Made by a program: the position numbers and the translations under genes
Shown here: piece after piece, positions 1-33,200 of the stretch
How the letters are laid out: every line of letters begins with the position of its first letter
Numbering within the stretch: position 1 is the stretch's first letter
Assembly (NCBI RefSeq): GCF_965638725.1
Contig: NC_134963.1
Location: 7,013,501-7,077,500, forward strand
Length of the DNA stretch: 64,000 nt
Direction of reading: 5' to 3'
Origin: Aptenodytes patagonicus
Lineage: Eukaryota > Chordata > Aves > Sphenisciformes > Spheniscidae
Notes under the pieces: model-generated
What the model was told of the DNA's origin: nothing
The model's input: only the letters and a program-made list of their open reading frames with translations
Database searches by the model: none

Positions 1-3000
1 GCCTTAGGCTTTGTCTTAGAATGAGGAAGATTTTTAATGTTTTAATGAATACGTTACGTACCTCAGCTGATGTGCTTGATTCTCTCCGCTCTGACTGCAC
101 TTAGTTAAATCAGAGTACAGCAAGAGAAGGAAAATCTAAGCAGGAAATAAAGCAGTGAAAAATTCAAGATGCCTCCAGAGAGAAGATCCGTAAGAGAAAT
201 GTTACCAAAGGGGAACTGTTTCTTGCTGGCCTCACCCTTACTTTTGAGGAAGAACATCTCTACTCAGCCTCTTTAGCTGCTTGAAATAGGCTCCTTGGAG
301 TGAAGCGTCTCCTGTGGTCTAGCTGGGTTTTAATGCATCTACGACACTTTGCTGGGAAGGACTTGTTAGCTTGTGTTGTAATGCTCAGAAAATGAGTGGA
401 GCCTGCTAAGCTCATTAGGGTGCCAGTCATCATTTGTGGTCACTGCTGCAAAGGGCTCAGAGTCTGGCCACAGAAAGTTAGAGAGAAGTTTTTGTCTCAT
501 GAGCCTCTCGTTCCCCAGGGTCATTCTCTGCTGCAATGTCCCAGCAGGCCTGGAGCACTTAACACCACCTGCAGTGGGGGCTTCATCCAAAGTGGTTTTA
601 AATGCTTTTTGTCAAGGTCAGGTGGACTGGCTGAATGGTCTTGTCTGCAGCAGTTTTGTTGGGAATTTCAGAAACACAGCAGATGTCCTGTTTATCCTGT
701 CTTGGGATGATGGCAGCGGCTGTCTCCAGAACAGAAGGCCGCAAGTTTTCTTATTTGAAACCATACTGTGTTGCCACCATGACTGCAGTCAAGATGATAA
801 CAAGGTCCTAAAGACCTTATTAACAGTATGTTCCCTCTTTCATGCTTTCTTATTTCTTCTCAAATAGTTGGTACTGGGATAGAAGAGAGCTGCTGGGAGG
901 AGGGTAGTGCTAAGTCTGTGTGACCTCCCGGGCCAGCAGTGGAGGGCTCATGAAATCTCAGCAAGAGTGTTCAGGAAAGGGAAAGGTTCACATAAAAATC
1001 AGGACTTTAAATCTTTCCCCTTGCTTGTTCCACGCTTTTTGGAGAGTAAAAGCTGTACTTGTTTGGAAAGGGCTGTTCTGGGCTACCTCCATCAGCTGTG
1101 GGCTACAGGCTCCTGGGTTTTCCTCCAGGTGCCAAAAACAGTTGGGCCTCTTTGCTTCCCACCAGTCATGAACAGAGCAGGACTGCACCCTAGAAATTCA
1201 GGGCAAAAATAGCTCCAGCTCTTGGAGAGCGGAGGGAGAAGCCAGGCTCATCATTTGGGATGCCTCTTGAGAAGGAAGGCAAGTGTCTGAACTGCTGCCT
1301 CAGGATATACTTAATGGCACCTGGGTCTGAGAGCAGATGGCAGTGAGCAGAAGAGCATTAAAAGATGATACTGATGAATGATCTAACAAAAGCTCTTCTT
1401 TTTTTACTTTGCCCATTGTCCTTCAAGACCTCGATTCCTTTGTTTCTGCCCTCCCTTCTGAGGAGACTCAGTGTTGCACTAGTTGCATTGCGGACGTCCA
1501 GGTCTTGCAAATGAAACGGCTGTTGCTGCTAACACTGAAAATGCAGAGAGCACTGAACAGAGTACTGAAAATGCTGCCATAACTGTAATAGCCACGTGAT
1601 TTCAGATACTCGAGGGTATAGTAGTAGTATGTAAAAGAGGAATAATATCAAATTGGCCTAGTTCTGCTGATTAGAACTTGTTTAAATACAGTATATATAC
1701 AACCTATTCTTCAATAGGCTGATACCAGCTGGGAAGCTAGACTGTTTTCCAAGCTTATCTACTTGCTTATCACCCTGTTGGTAGCAAGATCTGAATTCAT
1801 GGCTCCATTTGACCTAAGGTTTAAGTATGAGGGTAAGCTCGGGGATGGCATGTAGCTCCTGCCTAGCACTGAACTGTAAGATATCTGTGTACTCTGCGCA
1901 CACAGTTACTGCACTTTTTTTTTTTTTACTACTTACAGGTGGACTGATCTAATGTTGCCAATTCCCTTTATCTTTGATTGTAAAGTACCTTCTGCTCTCT
2001 AGAAACGTGGGTGCATTTCTCCACATCAGTGTGAAGAACAAAACGGAGCATTTCAGAATCATTTGGGAAATTAGTTCTCCATATACAGTGTGATTTCTCC
2101 TAAATTCCTTGCTTTTCTTTGCATCTTTAGAGGGAAATGCTGCCTCAAGCTCTGCATCTTTTGTGTGTGGACAGACCTTAGAATAAAATCTACTGATAAT
2201 AGCTGAGATGGCAGAAAATGACAGAGAAGCCCATTGCATGTTTACTGCTGCCTTTCTCTTTTTCAGAGAGACTGTTTAGTTCCTGTGTTGGATTTGGCTG
2301 TTTTTTTCCCAGGACTCTGCATCACTGAACCTGGTGTCTGAAAAGGGCTTTACCTGGGTAAAGCCAGTCTGGCTGTATGAAAGTCTTTGGGAGAAGCAGA
2401 GAACATTCCCTGACTAATTTATCTGTAGGGGGTATTTTCTTGCCACTCTACCATCCTTTTATGCATGACTTAGCTTCCCAGCCGACTAAAGCCTTTGAAG
2501 TTAGATTGCAAATAGCTCTTCAGCTATCCCTTCCCCCCATCTAAAATAGGGAAACCAGAACAACCATTGCTGTGGAAAGAACCTGCCTTGTTACATGGCT
2601 CCCCCATGTTAACACCCCTCTGTCTTTTCCTTCTTCCTTTTCCCTACCTCCTCCTCCCGCCCCTAAAGAAATCTTTTTTTCCCCTTAATAAGATCTACTT
2701 AAGACTTGAGGGAAAAGGCCATGGTTCCATGAGATGGTAAATCCAATTTTAGGGTGTTTCATATGTGATGAAAAACACTATGGCCGCATGACGCAGCCCC
2801 TGAATTGGCACACATTCACCCTGCCAGTTCGGATTTGTTCATATAATGCAGAAGGGACAACTGTCCAGGCAAGCGTCGCATCGGGGCACACACAGGCTGC
2901 CCAGGCATCCCTGATCTCAGGCTGGGGGCCAGTGACTCCCTGTCTTGTACTCTCACTGTATTTTGTGATCTGCCCAGTTGTATGATCACGTTTGTCTTGG

Positions 3001-6000
3001 CTCAAATCTGTGCAGTCAGGGGGTCTGGAAGCTTCCAGTCTCAGCGTTGATGAATGTGGACCCAAAGGATGTTATGTTAGCCTGCACTCTTCCTAGAGCT
3101 GTCCCCAGAGACACCGGAGAGTCTCTTGTGCATGCTGGAAGCCCAGGGGCAATGTCTGGCTTCTCCAAATATCCCTTCTTTGGTGATCTTGCCAACGCGA
3201 ACGGTATAACCACATCATATGCTGTGAAGCTTGCAGTTCAGAGCCTCCTTTCCCTTATTGAAGGGAGAAAGACCTGAATTAAACCACCCCTTTTCTGGAA
3301 GGTAATGCGCTCAACATTAACAGAGCAAACCCCTCAGCAAGTTATTGCCCTCTTTGCCAATTCATCTCTTTAGGCTTTCTGCTGAGGCAAATCTGGCAGT
3401 TGTTTTCCCACTGGGTTAATTTATGGCTCTGAGGCTTGCTATCCTAGGAAGCTCTTGCAGTGGGCTCTTGGAAGTCATGTTGAAAAATAAAGTATGGTGC
3501 TCTCTTGCCAAGAGAAGGAATTTTTGAAAGTTCTGAATGCTGGTTGAGTCTTCTTCCTTTGGGATCACGTTTCTTGAGTCGCTTTGTTTCTGGATCAGTG
3601 AAGATCTGGTTACCTTGGACCACTAACGCGCTGCATTTGCTTCCCATCTCTGTCCTCTTTGCTTCATGTAGAGTTGTCTGTCCTTCCCTGGATCTCTTGT
3701 TAAATAAAAGAAGTTTTTAGCCTCGTGGAGATGCTTAGAGGCTGCCTAAGTGGGTGTTTCTTACTCCAGGATCCATCTCAACTTTTGGAAAGAAGAAGCC
3801 ATGCAGCTTTTACAGCCACCGGAGCTTCTATTTACAGTCAAGTAAAAGTAGCCTGAATCCCTCATGTTCAGTTATTGCATTTATTTTCTCCTATTTTTCG
3901 TTCTTTTGTGGACCGCTGTTTCATGCCCCGTGTCACATCAGTGGTCCTTGGGCTTTGCTTTGGGAAATACTGACTTAAGCTACTGCTCTGTTCCTTTCCT
4001 TGGAGACATTGATGTTATTTCACTGCCCTGTGGGGAGAAGGCAAAGGATAATCCCCTCTGGAGTCAGAAAAGGTGTCTCAAAGTGTTGAGACCCATCTCA
4101 GATACTCGAACCATCATCCGACAGCCTGCAGGAAACTGGCGGTGCAGATCTGCATGAGTCTGGGATACTGTCTTTGGCACTTCTGTCGTTTGAGCTCACT
4201 TTATGATCTTAATTCACTAGATATTTCTCATGATGGCGTGGACCAGTGGGCAGCCTTCCAGCTCTCTCTCTGTCCTTAAAACACAAGTCGATTTACTTAT
4301 GTTTCTAGTGTCAGGAAACACTGGAAGTGAGTGAGGAGACCTTTTCCCTTTGTAAGCATTAGCTCCATGTGCTTTCCCCCCTCGAGAGCCCCTCCTGCCA
4401 TGCACTTAAAGCCCAGGTGAGCTCCTTCTTCGCATGCTTCCAAATCCCAACTTGTGGCATCTCCCCATGTGCAGGACAGTCTAATTAGGGACAGCACCTG
4501 AGGCAGCACATTGTGAGATACAAACAAGCACTGCAGTGGCTTTTCCTCACCCCCATCTCCCTGTTCTGGGACCGATGGGGACTTCTGGGGAATTCTCCCT
4601 CTATCCTTCTGTGGTTTGAGGTATCAACTTAAAGTTCCCTCTTGGCATTAGAAGAAAAAAAGAAAGTGGCATAAGTTAGGCTGGTGTTTACAGTGCTGTT
4701 TGTTTACAATGAGCACTTGAATATTATTGTCACTTGTTTTACTCGTTGCGCAGCCCTGTAGGTGTGGGGAGGATAGTCTGTGCCAAAGAAGCACTGCAAA
4801 TAAGTACCAGACCAAAACATAAGCTGAGCCAAGACAGTGTATGTGTCAGGTAGGATATTGTCATCTCATAGAGCTTGAATTGTCTTTTTCAAGTAGTGAC
4901 AGATACTTTTGCAATCAATAATAAAGCAAGCAAAACACACAAGTAACTTCTCTCCTGCAAGAAATCCCTGCTCTGTTGCAGCCTTTTTGGTGCCTGTTTT
5001 TTGTAGGACATGATGATGAGTCCATAGCCCTGATCTGTCTGTGTTCTGCTCTGCTTCATTTGCAACCTTTGTCTGTGAGTTAGATTTGCGAAGCACTGTA
5101 TAAATATATAGCTATATAAAAACTTTGCAATCTTCTGTTCTTGAGATAGAAATACATGTTGCTGAAGATATTTATAATCACTGATCTATAATGTGTTAAT
5201 CTTTCCATTTGCCTGTTCCTGAGCTGGGCATTTTATTGTAGTGCAAATATACCTGAAAGCTGTTTTTGTCCCAATTAAAAGCTGCCATGATTGTAATTGC
5301 GTGCACCGACAGCAGCAGGAGGACGGGTGCTCTCTTAGCTGCCCAAAGGAGGTTAAAAGATGTGACTAACCAACCCGGGACATCTGGGGAGGAGGCAGTA
5401 AACAAACTTCAGCATAGATCCAGGCTGCAGTGGTGGTGTGGTGTGCTGGCCGACGCGAGCCACCACGGGTGCTGGTGATGGCACAGTTATCTGAACAGGC
5501 TTGAAAGCTCACCCGGGAAGGTGCAGGCAGCGGTTTGCTCTGTGTTTTTTGCTGCTGTAGCTAAACTGCTGGCAAACCACCTTGGGTAGCTCTGGCCAAC
5601 ACCAGTGAAGTACCACCCTTGTGTGTGTTCTTTCAGAGGGAGAGCTATAATTATAGTTAGCAAAGTAAAAATATTTGTATGTATTGTAAATATGGTACCA
5701 AGTCTGCCTTGTTCACGCCTGACACCGTGAGGTGTGAATGCTTAGCATGCTCCCTCTGCCGTGTCATCGTGCCTGAGTGTTGCACTCCCAGTAAGCGAAG
5801 AGGGCAGTTCAGAGGCACGGCTCCTCTTTCTGTGCTTTGCCAAGAACGTGCGGAACCTGCATGCTCTTCTCTAACTAAAAGCAGATTAAAAATGAACAAA
5901 GCAATACTCTCTGAAGCCCTCGTGCTCTGGTATGTAGATTTTGGACAGCAAGAGGTATTTCACTCTGTTAGCAAAGTGAATGGTGGGATTCTCTGAGCCA

Positions 6001-9000
6001 AACTTGAATGGGCTTGTATTTTTTTAAAGGAGTTTTTCATTGAAATTGTGTCTTTGAGGAAGAGTTACAGGTGGCTGGTTTCCATCCTCAGGCTTCCCTT
6101 TTGTCTGGACGATGTTGTAAGAAACATGGCAGGTTTGAAACGTCTCGTTCTCTTTTATGTGCTCTGCTGAAGGAGTCTGGGAAGAGAGAGTTGTGTGTTA
6201 GAGAATGTGGGCTATTTTCATCCTGGGATTGCAGTGTATCGCACTAGGGCTGTTTCCCTTGTCCAATGCAGAGTGTGGACAGCGGGAAGCACGGCGTGAG
6301 CTCGGCGCGGGGAGGCAGCCGGAGCTGGGGAATAGGCTGTTGGAGGCACCCAGAGTCTGTTCTTGACTTCGTCAGCGACTTGCTGTGCGACCTCGTTAGG
6401 TCAGTTGTCCTCTTCCCATCACCTCTAGAGGTTTTTCTTTCCCCACTTTTTTTGGTGAATTTTTTAGATCCTTGGATGGACTTAATCCAAAACCAAGTGG
6501 TGGTGGTTGACAAGGTTATGAAAACTTTTTGTCCAAGAGCCACTTCTGATTTTAGTTCTAGCTTTATTGAAAAGCTTCTTCTTAACGTTTTAAATGGCAA
6601 AGATTGTCAGTATTTAAATACGGAGTTTTCCAAGTTTTAGGGCTTAAGGAGCGATTTGTTTTTTGTTCTGTTTGGTCTCTGTGAGAGCAAGTTGCAGCAG
6701 GCTTAAAGGTTTGCTATTTCTTGCAAGCATGGGATGCTTCACTTCATTAAAGCTAATGACCTTGCATTGTGCTGAATGCCATTGATCCTCTATTTCATTG
6801 TTTTGATGCACCAGAGATCAGCCAGGCGTGTCAGAGTAGTTGCTACGTTCAGTGATGTAGGTTCCCTACCTCAAATATAAGTAACTTGGTACCCAGCAGA
6901 ATATTTAAGTGAAATTAACTGAGAGCTGACAATATTCAAAATGCATTCTGAAATTCTGAGTAAATTCTTTATCAGATGGCCTTTTTAAAAGGAAATGAAA
7001 GCATGTGAAGTTCCTCTGCCCATAGGAAAGGTACCGAACAGCATGTACGATGAAGCTCCCAACCGCTGCCACAGTGTCAGTGCTCCTCTGGGTCGGGGAG
7101 AGAACAGCCTCTTCACATCTGGAAACTACCAGTTCTGCATGCAAATATTAGGATGTAGTTTCTTTTTTCCGCAGGTATGAACATTTGCTTGCTAAATGCT
7201 GGGTATTGCTCTGAGATAAGACTGATACCTTGCATTCAGTGGCTCTCTACCCTGTCACTATTCAGGCTGATCCAGGAGTGAGATCTCAGGATATTCCCTT
7301 CACTTAACTCAAAAGGCTCTGCCTGTGCTAAATAAAATGCACTGTACCAATATTAAAGGTGGCAGTTAGCTTTTTGGGTGAACAATGAACGAGGCCATTT
7401 ATAACCAGTTACGCTGACTTGAATCTCTCCCAACAAATTTGCATCATTAAAACACCTTTGGAAAAATGTGTCATGTGTATAATTAAATACCTGTTTTGCT
7501 AACTCTTAATTTAATTAATGCAAAGTAAAGATGGCAGCACAAATTAATTTAGTTGGAAATGGCTTTTCTCTCAGTGGGCTGAAGGGAGGTTTTCTGGAGG
7601 CATTGTACCAGATGCCCTCAGAAATGTGCAGGTGAACTGCAGGACTGATTGACACAGTTTTTTGACAGTGATGGCCATGACATCCTCATAGCAGTATATA
7701 TGCCGCATATCACCTCACTTTTTTCCCCTTGTGAGAGCAAAGAGAGAGGCCAGCTAGAAGGCAGTTTCTTTGGGAGGACAGTGTAGCTACTTTTCAGGTC
7801 TACCCTGAAAGGTATTTGGTAGCAAGCAACCACAGTAAATCCAGGTTCAGACAGGTGAATGAAAAGAAATTCATATAACAAAAGATCTTTCTATGTCTCC
7901 CCTTGGTTTTTCCTTCTGTACCTTGATCTCTCTCACTCAGTTGGTGCCCATGTTTTTCCCCCTTAGATACAACTTTCCTGTAACTGCTCATCTGCTTTAA
8001 ATATTAATTCCTCTTAACTTTCTTTAAAGGCTTCCTTGTAGATGATCTTCTTTTGGTTTGACCTCTTTCCTAACCTTGTGTATTCTCCCCCACTCTGCCC
8101 CTGCCTTTTTGATCTGTTTCTCCCTGCTGCTTAATCTCTTTCTCTTTCCCTTTCCATCTTGCTTGGGATAAAACTGGAGCACAGACTCTGTTCACTGTGC
8201 AAGTGCAGGTGAGTTGTCAGCCCAACATTGTAGGAAGCAGGGGGTCTGTTATTGCTTCCTGAAGAACCATCTGAGCACCAAAAGAATTAAAAAACAAATA
8301 ATCTTTCAGTCTTCCAAAAATGCTAGTTATTGCTTTAGCAGTTCTCATTTCAGCTTAAGTAAAAATAAATGCATGTATGAATGAAGAAAGCTGGTGTGCA
8401 CTACAGTATGGAGTCCGGCTAGTCCTGCCACCTCTCTGCAATTTCAGGATCAGCTTTTTCTATCTGATACTTTCTTCAAGAGGGAAAACCAACCTCATTC
8501 ATTTATCAGGCAGGATTCTTTGGTACTGAGACTGAGTAAAGGGCTGGTGTGGATGGGAGTGGGCTCTGGGTGATGGGCAGGAGCACGTGGGTCTCCTGTG
8601 GCAGGACTGGCTGAGATGGGCTGCTCTGCACTGGTGGTGCTCCAGGAAGGGAGGACGTGTTGGCTCGGGCAGGCACGTTGGGCCTGGTGGTGTGTGCTCA
8701 GCAAAGACCGATCTTTAGCTGTGACTCAGACTGGTGTTGGGTGGCACTGGAAGGGTGCAGGATCCTGCAGGAGGGACTGGGCATTGGGGAGAATTTGTGG
8801 CTTGGAGCTCCCCATGGCACTGCCTGGTGCTGGGGCTTTGTGGGGTGACTTTCCTCCATTACCCCATCAGATGAGATGAATGCAAATACGAAGCTGATTT
8901 TGTCTCTCTTTGGTAGCCTTGAACACTCCTGGCTTCCTATCCAATGCTGACCATTAGCATCATCTAGCTTTTGTAGTTGGAGCCAGTGCTTTTAACAGTG

Positions 9001-11634
9001 CCTTTTGTGTTCACTTACTGAAAAATGGAGTCTGTTTCGCAGGAAACTTGTTTACGCCTGCTACAGTTGTCATCTTTGCTCTTCCTTTGCCCCTTTCACT
9101 GGAGCTGTGGTAGTTGAAACTGCAGAATGTCCTTTCATTCCCCAGCATCCTTGGCATGGGATGTGACTGCAGTAGAGCAGCTGGGAGGATGCAGGCTGTG
9201 AGACCCACTTAGAAATGTCAGCCAGATGTGGAGAGCTCAAGGAGGAGATGATATAATTTGGCTTTGGAAGGACTCGAGTGCAATGGGTTATTATTTCTAC
9301 TTCTCCTTTTTTAGCTGTTCATTTTAGGGTTTACAAAACAGCCCTCGGAGTACCTCCCTGCACATACAGATGCACTAAAGCAACTCAGCAACTACGGGAG
9401 AGTCCCGTCTCCATTACCGTTAGCAGGGTGTCAATAGCGCTTGCTGCAGGGTTTGCCAGGCTCGTACTTTCAGCCCTTCTGCGGGGGTAAATGGTGGTGT
9501 CCTTGTTGAGCTGAGGGGTTGGGCATTTTCAGACCACTAAAACTGCGAGTGCCTTTTTGGGGGTGACCCATGCGGTGCATGAGCCGGTGGGTTCATGCTG
9601 CAGCAGAGGAATGCGGGGAAGCCAGGGCGAGGGGAGGTGCTAGGACAGGAGGATTTGCAAAGCTGCTGTTGCAAGCGTTGTGCTCAGCCTGCTCTCTGGT
9701 GGTAGCTGCTGTAGCAGAGATGACCTCTGCTAAAACGTGAAGCATTTGGTTTGATTTGGATAGTTGTAGTTGCTCAGCTTCATACAGCTACAGTTCATAG
9801 CAAAGTCATCAACTCAGCTGCTCTTGCTTTTGTTTCCTTACCCCTATGCAAAATCCACAGGTTAAAAATCAAATCACAGCAGCTTCGGGATGAGAACTAC
9901 CAACAAAGCCTGCTTCCCAGCACCTCTCCCCAGTGCAGGTTCTCCAGTGTCTGATAAGGGCTGAGCTCTATTGCTCTTTTCTTTCAGACTGGGGAGACTA
10001 GTAGGAGAGCAGACAGAAGAGGCACTTGCTGGCATGGAACAGGGAGGAAATACACATCTTTGGGATCTTCAGTCAAATTTGGCTGAAAACAGCCAGCAGA
10101 TTCCAAAACTCCTGCCAGGATTGAGATACAGAGAGGCACTTAGAGACTACTTGATCGTGATCTCTTACTGCCTCAGCTGGGCTAGAGCCCGCAGCATCCA
10201 GGGCAGGCAGGAGAGCTCTGGCAGAGGTGGAGCATCGCTGCTGTACTCTGGTCTGTGCTGGTGAACATGGGGATGCTCTTTATTTAGATCAGCTGGTGGC
10301 AACATGCAAACTGTTTGTCTGGCTTTTTTGTGCAAAGCTGTTACGGGGAAGGAAGTGCTTGGTAAGTCGTTCAAAGGAGGCAGGCCAGTCATGCTTGTAG
10401 AGAGCCTGGGAGAGGAGGTCATGATGAGTGCTTCTGCTTTTCAGTCCTCAAAATAGCTGAGGGATGTTTGCTGTCACAAGAGTGGTGGGTTTTGACGATT
10501 TTAGCTGGAAAAAAAGGAACAATGGGAGAAATAGTTTTGGAGAAGGTTATTGGGACCCTGTCCTGTCTTTGCTGACATCGCACTAGTAAAAGGTCAACCC
10601 CATTCGTGTTTCCTAGATAAACTGTCAGTGTGTTGGATATGTCTTCCAGCAATGTTTGGTTCCTGTATTTCTTAGCAGGATTTGTTTTAACAATACCTGA
10701 GGGATGTTGCAGTCATACGTGTGGTTTTTTTGTGCTGGAGACGCCTTCAGGACTGAAGTGCCTGTAGGACGTAGTGTGCAGGTGTGACAATTTGCTGTTG
10801 AGGGTGGAGCTGGCTCATGGGGCTTTTCTGTTGTACGAGACCTAATCAGGCAGCTTTGAGACTTCAGAGCAAGCAGGCACCCTCTCTTTTAATCCAGTTT
10901 CCATCCCTTTGACAGTGGAGGTGGGACATCATTTCAGCATTTTATATAACTCTGTATCTGTATTTCTTGTGGCTAGTAAAGTATTCATTTTGCCTAAGAA
11001 CATGACATATGTTATGTCTTTGAATCCCAGCATTTATGACTCTGATGTTTAAAGGCAATTTAAGCAAATTTGGGGTTCTTTTTTTCCATGTGAATTGCTG
11101 TGATCTAGTCAAGACAACTTTTAGTAGCAGCAACCATGTGGAAGTATTGTCTTCTCACAATTAGAGGTTGAGTTGACAGCAAGTGAGCCAGGGATTATAA
11201 TGAAAAAACAGGGTAATTCTTTTGTGCATGGTGAAAACTAAGGAATAAAAACTCATGGTGTGATGCATCTGTCAGTATTAGATGCAAAGAAGAGATAATG
11301 TATCTTGTACTGAAAGACATTTGGATTGTGTGTATTTCGCCGAGCATGGGAGCAATTCCTCCTATTCCATAGAAGCTGAGGTTTTTGTTCAGTTGGTACT
11401 GATGCGCTTTTAGAAAGCTTTTACCTCTCTGCTTCCTGAGGTCTGACACGGAAGAGAAAAGCTTCAATAGGCACCAGCTGCTCAATGGGCCCTGTCTCTT
11501 CAGAGCATCGCTCGCTTTTCTCCATTCCCAATTAAAACGTGTGTTAAACTTAGCTTTTGTTTGAAGCAGCCAGCGCTGTGATATTTAATGTAAAAGGAAT
11601 GTGCTCCTCACCTTTTCTCTCTCTTTTATCGCAG
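1..11634 (+). other. SETD1B: SETD1B intron (5' part beyond window)
   Basis: I find no exon here. Open frames are short, lack splice context and match nothing I know; the N-terminal RRM and the LSD-rich middle part of SETD1B are absent, so the preceding exon must lie to the left of the window. The right end is a normal 3' splice site: a T/C-rich stretch at about 11609-11630 followed by cag, with the exon starting at 11635 in phase 0. Content is ordinary unique AT-balanced sequence with short T runs (for example 1915-1928). No mobile element was recognised by eye. The intron assignment is inference from the phase and from the known order of the protein. Confidence 0.75.
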
Positions 11635-30143
<18,509 letters not shown>

Positions 30144-30227
30144 ACTCGAGGTTTCTCGTCACACTTGCACCTTCGGCCATGTCAAAACTGTGGTAACCAG
30201 GTGTGGTTGCACTTTGCCAAAAAAAGA

Positions 30228-30258
30228 GGGGGGGTGATGGGGGGGGTGGGGGGTGGGG
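30228..30258 (+). promoter_or_regulatory. SETD1B: G-quadruplex-prone tract in SETD1B 3' UTR
   Basis: Four runs of four or more G (7, 8, 6 and 4) separated by loops of 4, 1 and 1 nt, on the transcript strand 85 nt after the stop codon and followed directly by an A-rich run. This meets the usual intramolecular G-quadruplex pattern. Formation in RNA is inference. Confidence 0.6.
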
Positions 30259-33200
30259 AGAAAAAAAAATTTAAAAAAGAAAAAAAAAAATTAAAAAAAA
30301 GAGAGAGGAAAAAAGAGAAGAAAAAAACCAAGCAAGTTTCGCACTTCTGCCAGGATCACGAATGAAAGCAAAAAGCGCACATGCTTACGAGGACTGTTCA
30401 TGTTTCAGGTGCTCTTTCCTTTTCAGATCCAACACGCACACAAAAAGGTGACTACCATTTTGTGGCATGGTCTATCCAAACACTAGCTTCTCTGTTCAGT
30501 CCCTACATTAATGCTCCGTAATGGGATAATGGTACCTTTTTTTTAATTGTTGTTATAAACCTTCATCTTTTCATAAATGCTGCTACCTTTTTCTCATCAG
30601 TTTTGTTGGTTGAAAAAGACATTCAACGTTTAAATGTGAAGCAGAGACTGAAAATGCCATATAGGGTTTGTTGGGAGCTTGATTGGCTGAAATTGCACAG
30701 ATTTCTCAGAGTAAGCTGTAAATAAATGTAAGGTTGATGTTACAGAGCAAGCCAGAGGCTTGAGGGTGTGTGAATGGGTGTGTGCGTGTGCTTGGGTGCA
30801 TGTATGTATGGAGATGTGTCCGCAACGAGACTATAGGTGAACTGTCCTGCCTTTTTGTTAGGGATGAGCCTGAACAAGTCCCCTAAGCCAGACACCCCGG
30901 GGAAGAGTCAGGTCAGCCGCAGACCTCAACTTAGCACCTTGGGCTTGTCTCTAATTTTCGTATGCCATGCTGGTATATTGGGGGATCAAAGCCTCTGCAC
31001 CCGTACATGAAAAATACTTGGATACCGCAATCACCAGTAAGAAGTCGAGTCAGTTATGTAGCTGTAGCATGGTGGCACGGCGTGTGGCCTTCGGGGATGC
31101 CCGTTTCTTGGAGATCTGTTTGTCTTGCATGCAAAAAAGGCTGAGGCTGAAATTAAGTGGACAATTCAGCCTGTGTTTATGCTGTAGAAATCTTACCCTC
31201 CTTGTAAGCATACACTACGGCCTACGTTTATAACAGGGTTTTCTTCCTGTACATGGGAAACAGACTGATGTGTGTCTCGTATTAATTTTTCTCATTTTCG
31301 TCTGCATTTCCCTACCCTTCCAGCATTTTACGTGGAGTATTTGCTCTGTCCTTGAATGTGGGAGATGCCTCCTGTGATAGGAGCAAGTTGTGCCATGCCA
31401 CTCTCCTCCCTCTGTTACTCAGTAACTTGCCCTGGGGTGGTCCCATCCCTCCAATAAGAACATGGTAAAAGTGTCCCCGAGAGCAGGCTGCAGGAGCAAT
31501 CCTGTCCTCCCCCATCTACAGCATGAAAATGAATGCTTCTTTAAATTTGGAAAGCATATTTTGAAATGATTTTTTGATATATTTTGTCCTTGTAGATGTG
31601 CTGAGGTGAAGGTTGCAGTTCTTCGAGAGGTTCCATGTAAAAATGGGGCAAAACACCAAAGAAATACTTCTTTGGATGTGATCTGGAAATGTTACACGAC
31701 CGTTCAGGTATAGACAGGATCAGTTTTTCAACTTGCATTGAATTTCTCCTGCTTTAAAAGTAGAGATTAGTTGTACTAAAACCTTTTTAATTGGCTTATA
31801 AGGGGAAGTTGCAATGACATTATGAAATGGGAAGATTATCTGCATAACGAAACATCATCTCCCCACAGAACAAATTGCACAGCTGTATTCTTGTAGCCTT
31901 TTAAAATCAGCGGTAATTGCTATATGACCACAGCTCCATGATCAGAGGTTACAACCTTGCAAAAGAGTTTCCTGGAAGTTTTTTCAGCTGTTATGTGGAA
32001 TTGCCAGGCCCGCACTGTGAAGTGGAGCTTGTAATGTAGGTTAGACCTCTGCATCTGAATTTCTTCTTCAGACAAAAGGCCTGAAAGAACAGGAACACAC
32101 AGACTGCTACAAGCTGCCTTAATACCGCCTTTATTTCTGTCTGAGGGTGAGGAAATTGTCGCTGAGATTGGACAGTCCATAGTCTCATCTCTGTTTTGGT
32201 TTGGTTTTGTCGTTTCCCCCCTTCTTTATAAATCTCTCCAGCAATTGGGTAATGGTGATCCAGACCCTAAAATTATGAGAAGCACAACTAGTTTCTGTCA
32301 TTGAACGTTGGTTTTAACTGCAGCGATGGCAGGAGCATTTGGGAGTTAAACCAGCTGCTCAATTTATTTTATTTTTTTTAAAATAAGGTTCATCTTGTTG
32401 TGTTGACGCTCCAGTTGGCATCACTACAGCTTGGCCTTTTACTTTCAAAGCTCTGGAAATGCACAGAAGTTTCCTGTGTCTCAGAACTGAAGCCCCTGCA
32501 TGTGGTAGTTCTGCCGAGATCCTTGGCCTTCTTCCTCTCTGGTTCATCAAACCAGTGCATTAACGGTGGTTTTGTTGGGGGCAAAGACACCCCAAATGGC
32601 CCAGCCCCTAAGTACCTGCTGACAGTTTTGTATTTCCCAGTGTATCTGCGTGCTCTGGATGGGATTAGCCCCTGCAGTTTGCCTTAATCTTTGTTGAAGA
32701 GAGGTGGGGAGGCAGGTCATGGTCTTCTGAAACAAGACCTACAGGTTGGGTTCCTTCACTGAGTTTTTAGGAGCACCAAAGGGATTTGGGTGCCAAAGAC
32801 CATGAGCACCTAAATCACTTGGGTACTTCTGAAACTGCCCGTAACCCATCCCTTTTTAGGATCCCAGGCAAATAACGTGAGTTTTTGGAAGAGCTGAGCT
32901 CCCAGTAGCCCTGCAAGAGGAAACGGAGCTGTTGGACCCACAGCACTTCTGAAAAATCGCATTAGTCTGGTCTCAAAGCCAAACCTGAGGCTTCTTTTTT
33001 CTTCCCCATAAATCTTGGTTTGCAGAGTCCTCCCCGTGCAGCTTCTGTCTCAGGCTGCAGAGCTGCCCCATCCCTCAAAACAGCGCATTTTATGGTGAGG
33101 GTTATAAGCCTGGTTCAGTGATTTCCATGAGCTGCCGCAGTTGCCTGTGGCTGCCCTGTCCCTACAAGCCGTCGGGGTCTGATCGGGGCAGGGGAGCCCT

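Noticed and set aside
396-867. Open frames of 104 and 143 codons in the first kilobase
   Set aside because: Overlapping frames with no family match, no splice context and no relation to SETD1B. Treated as intron.
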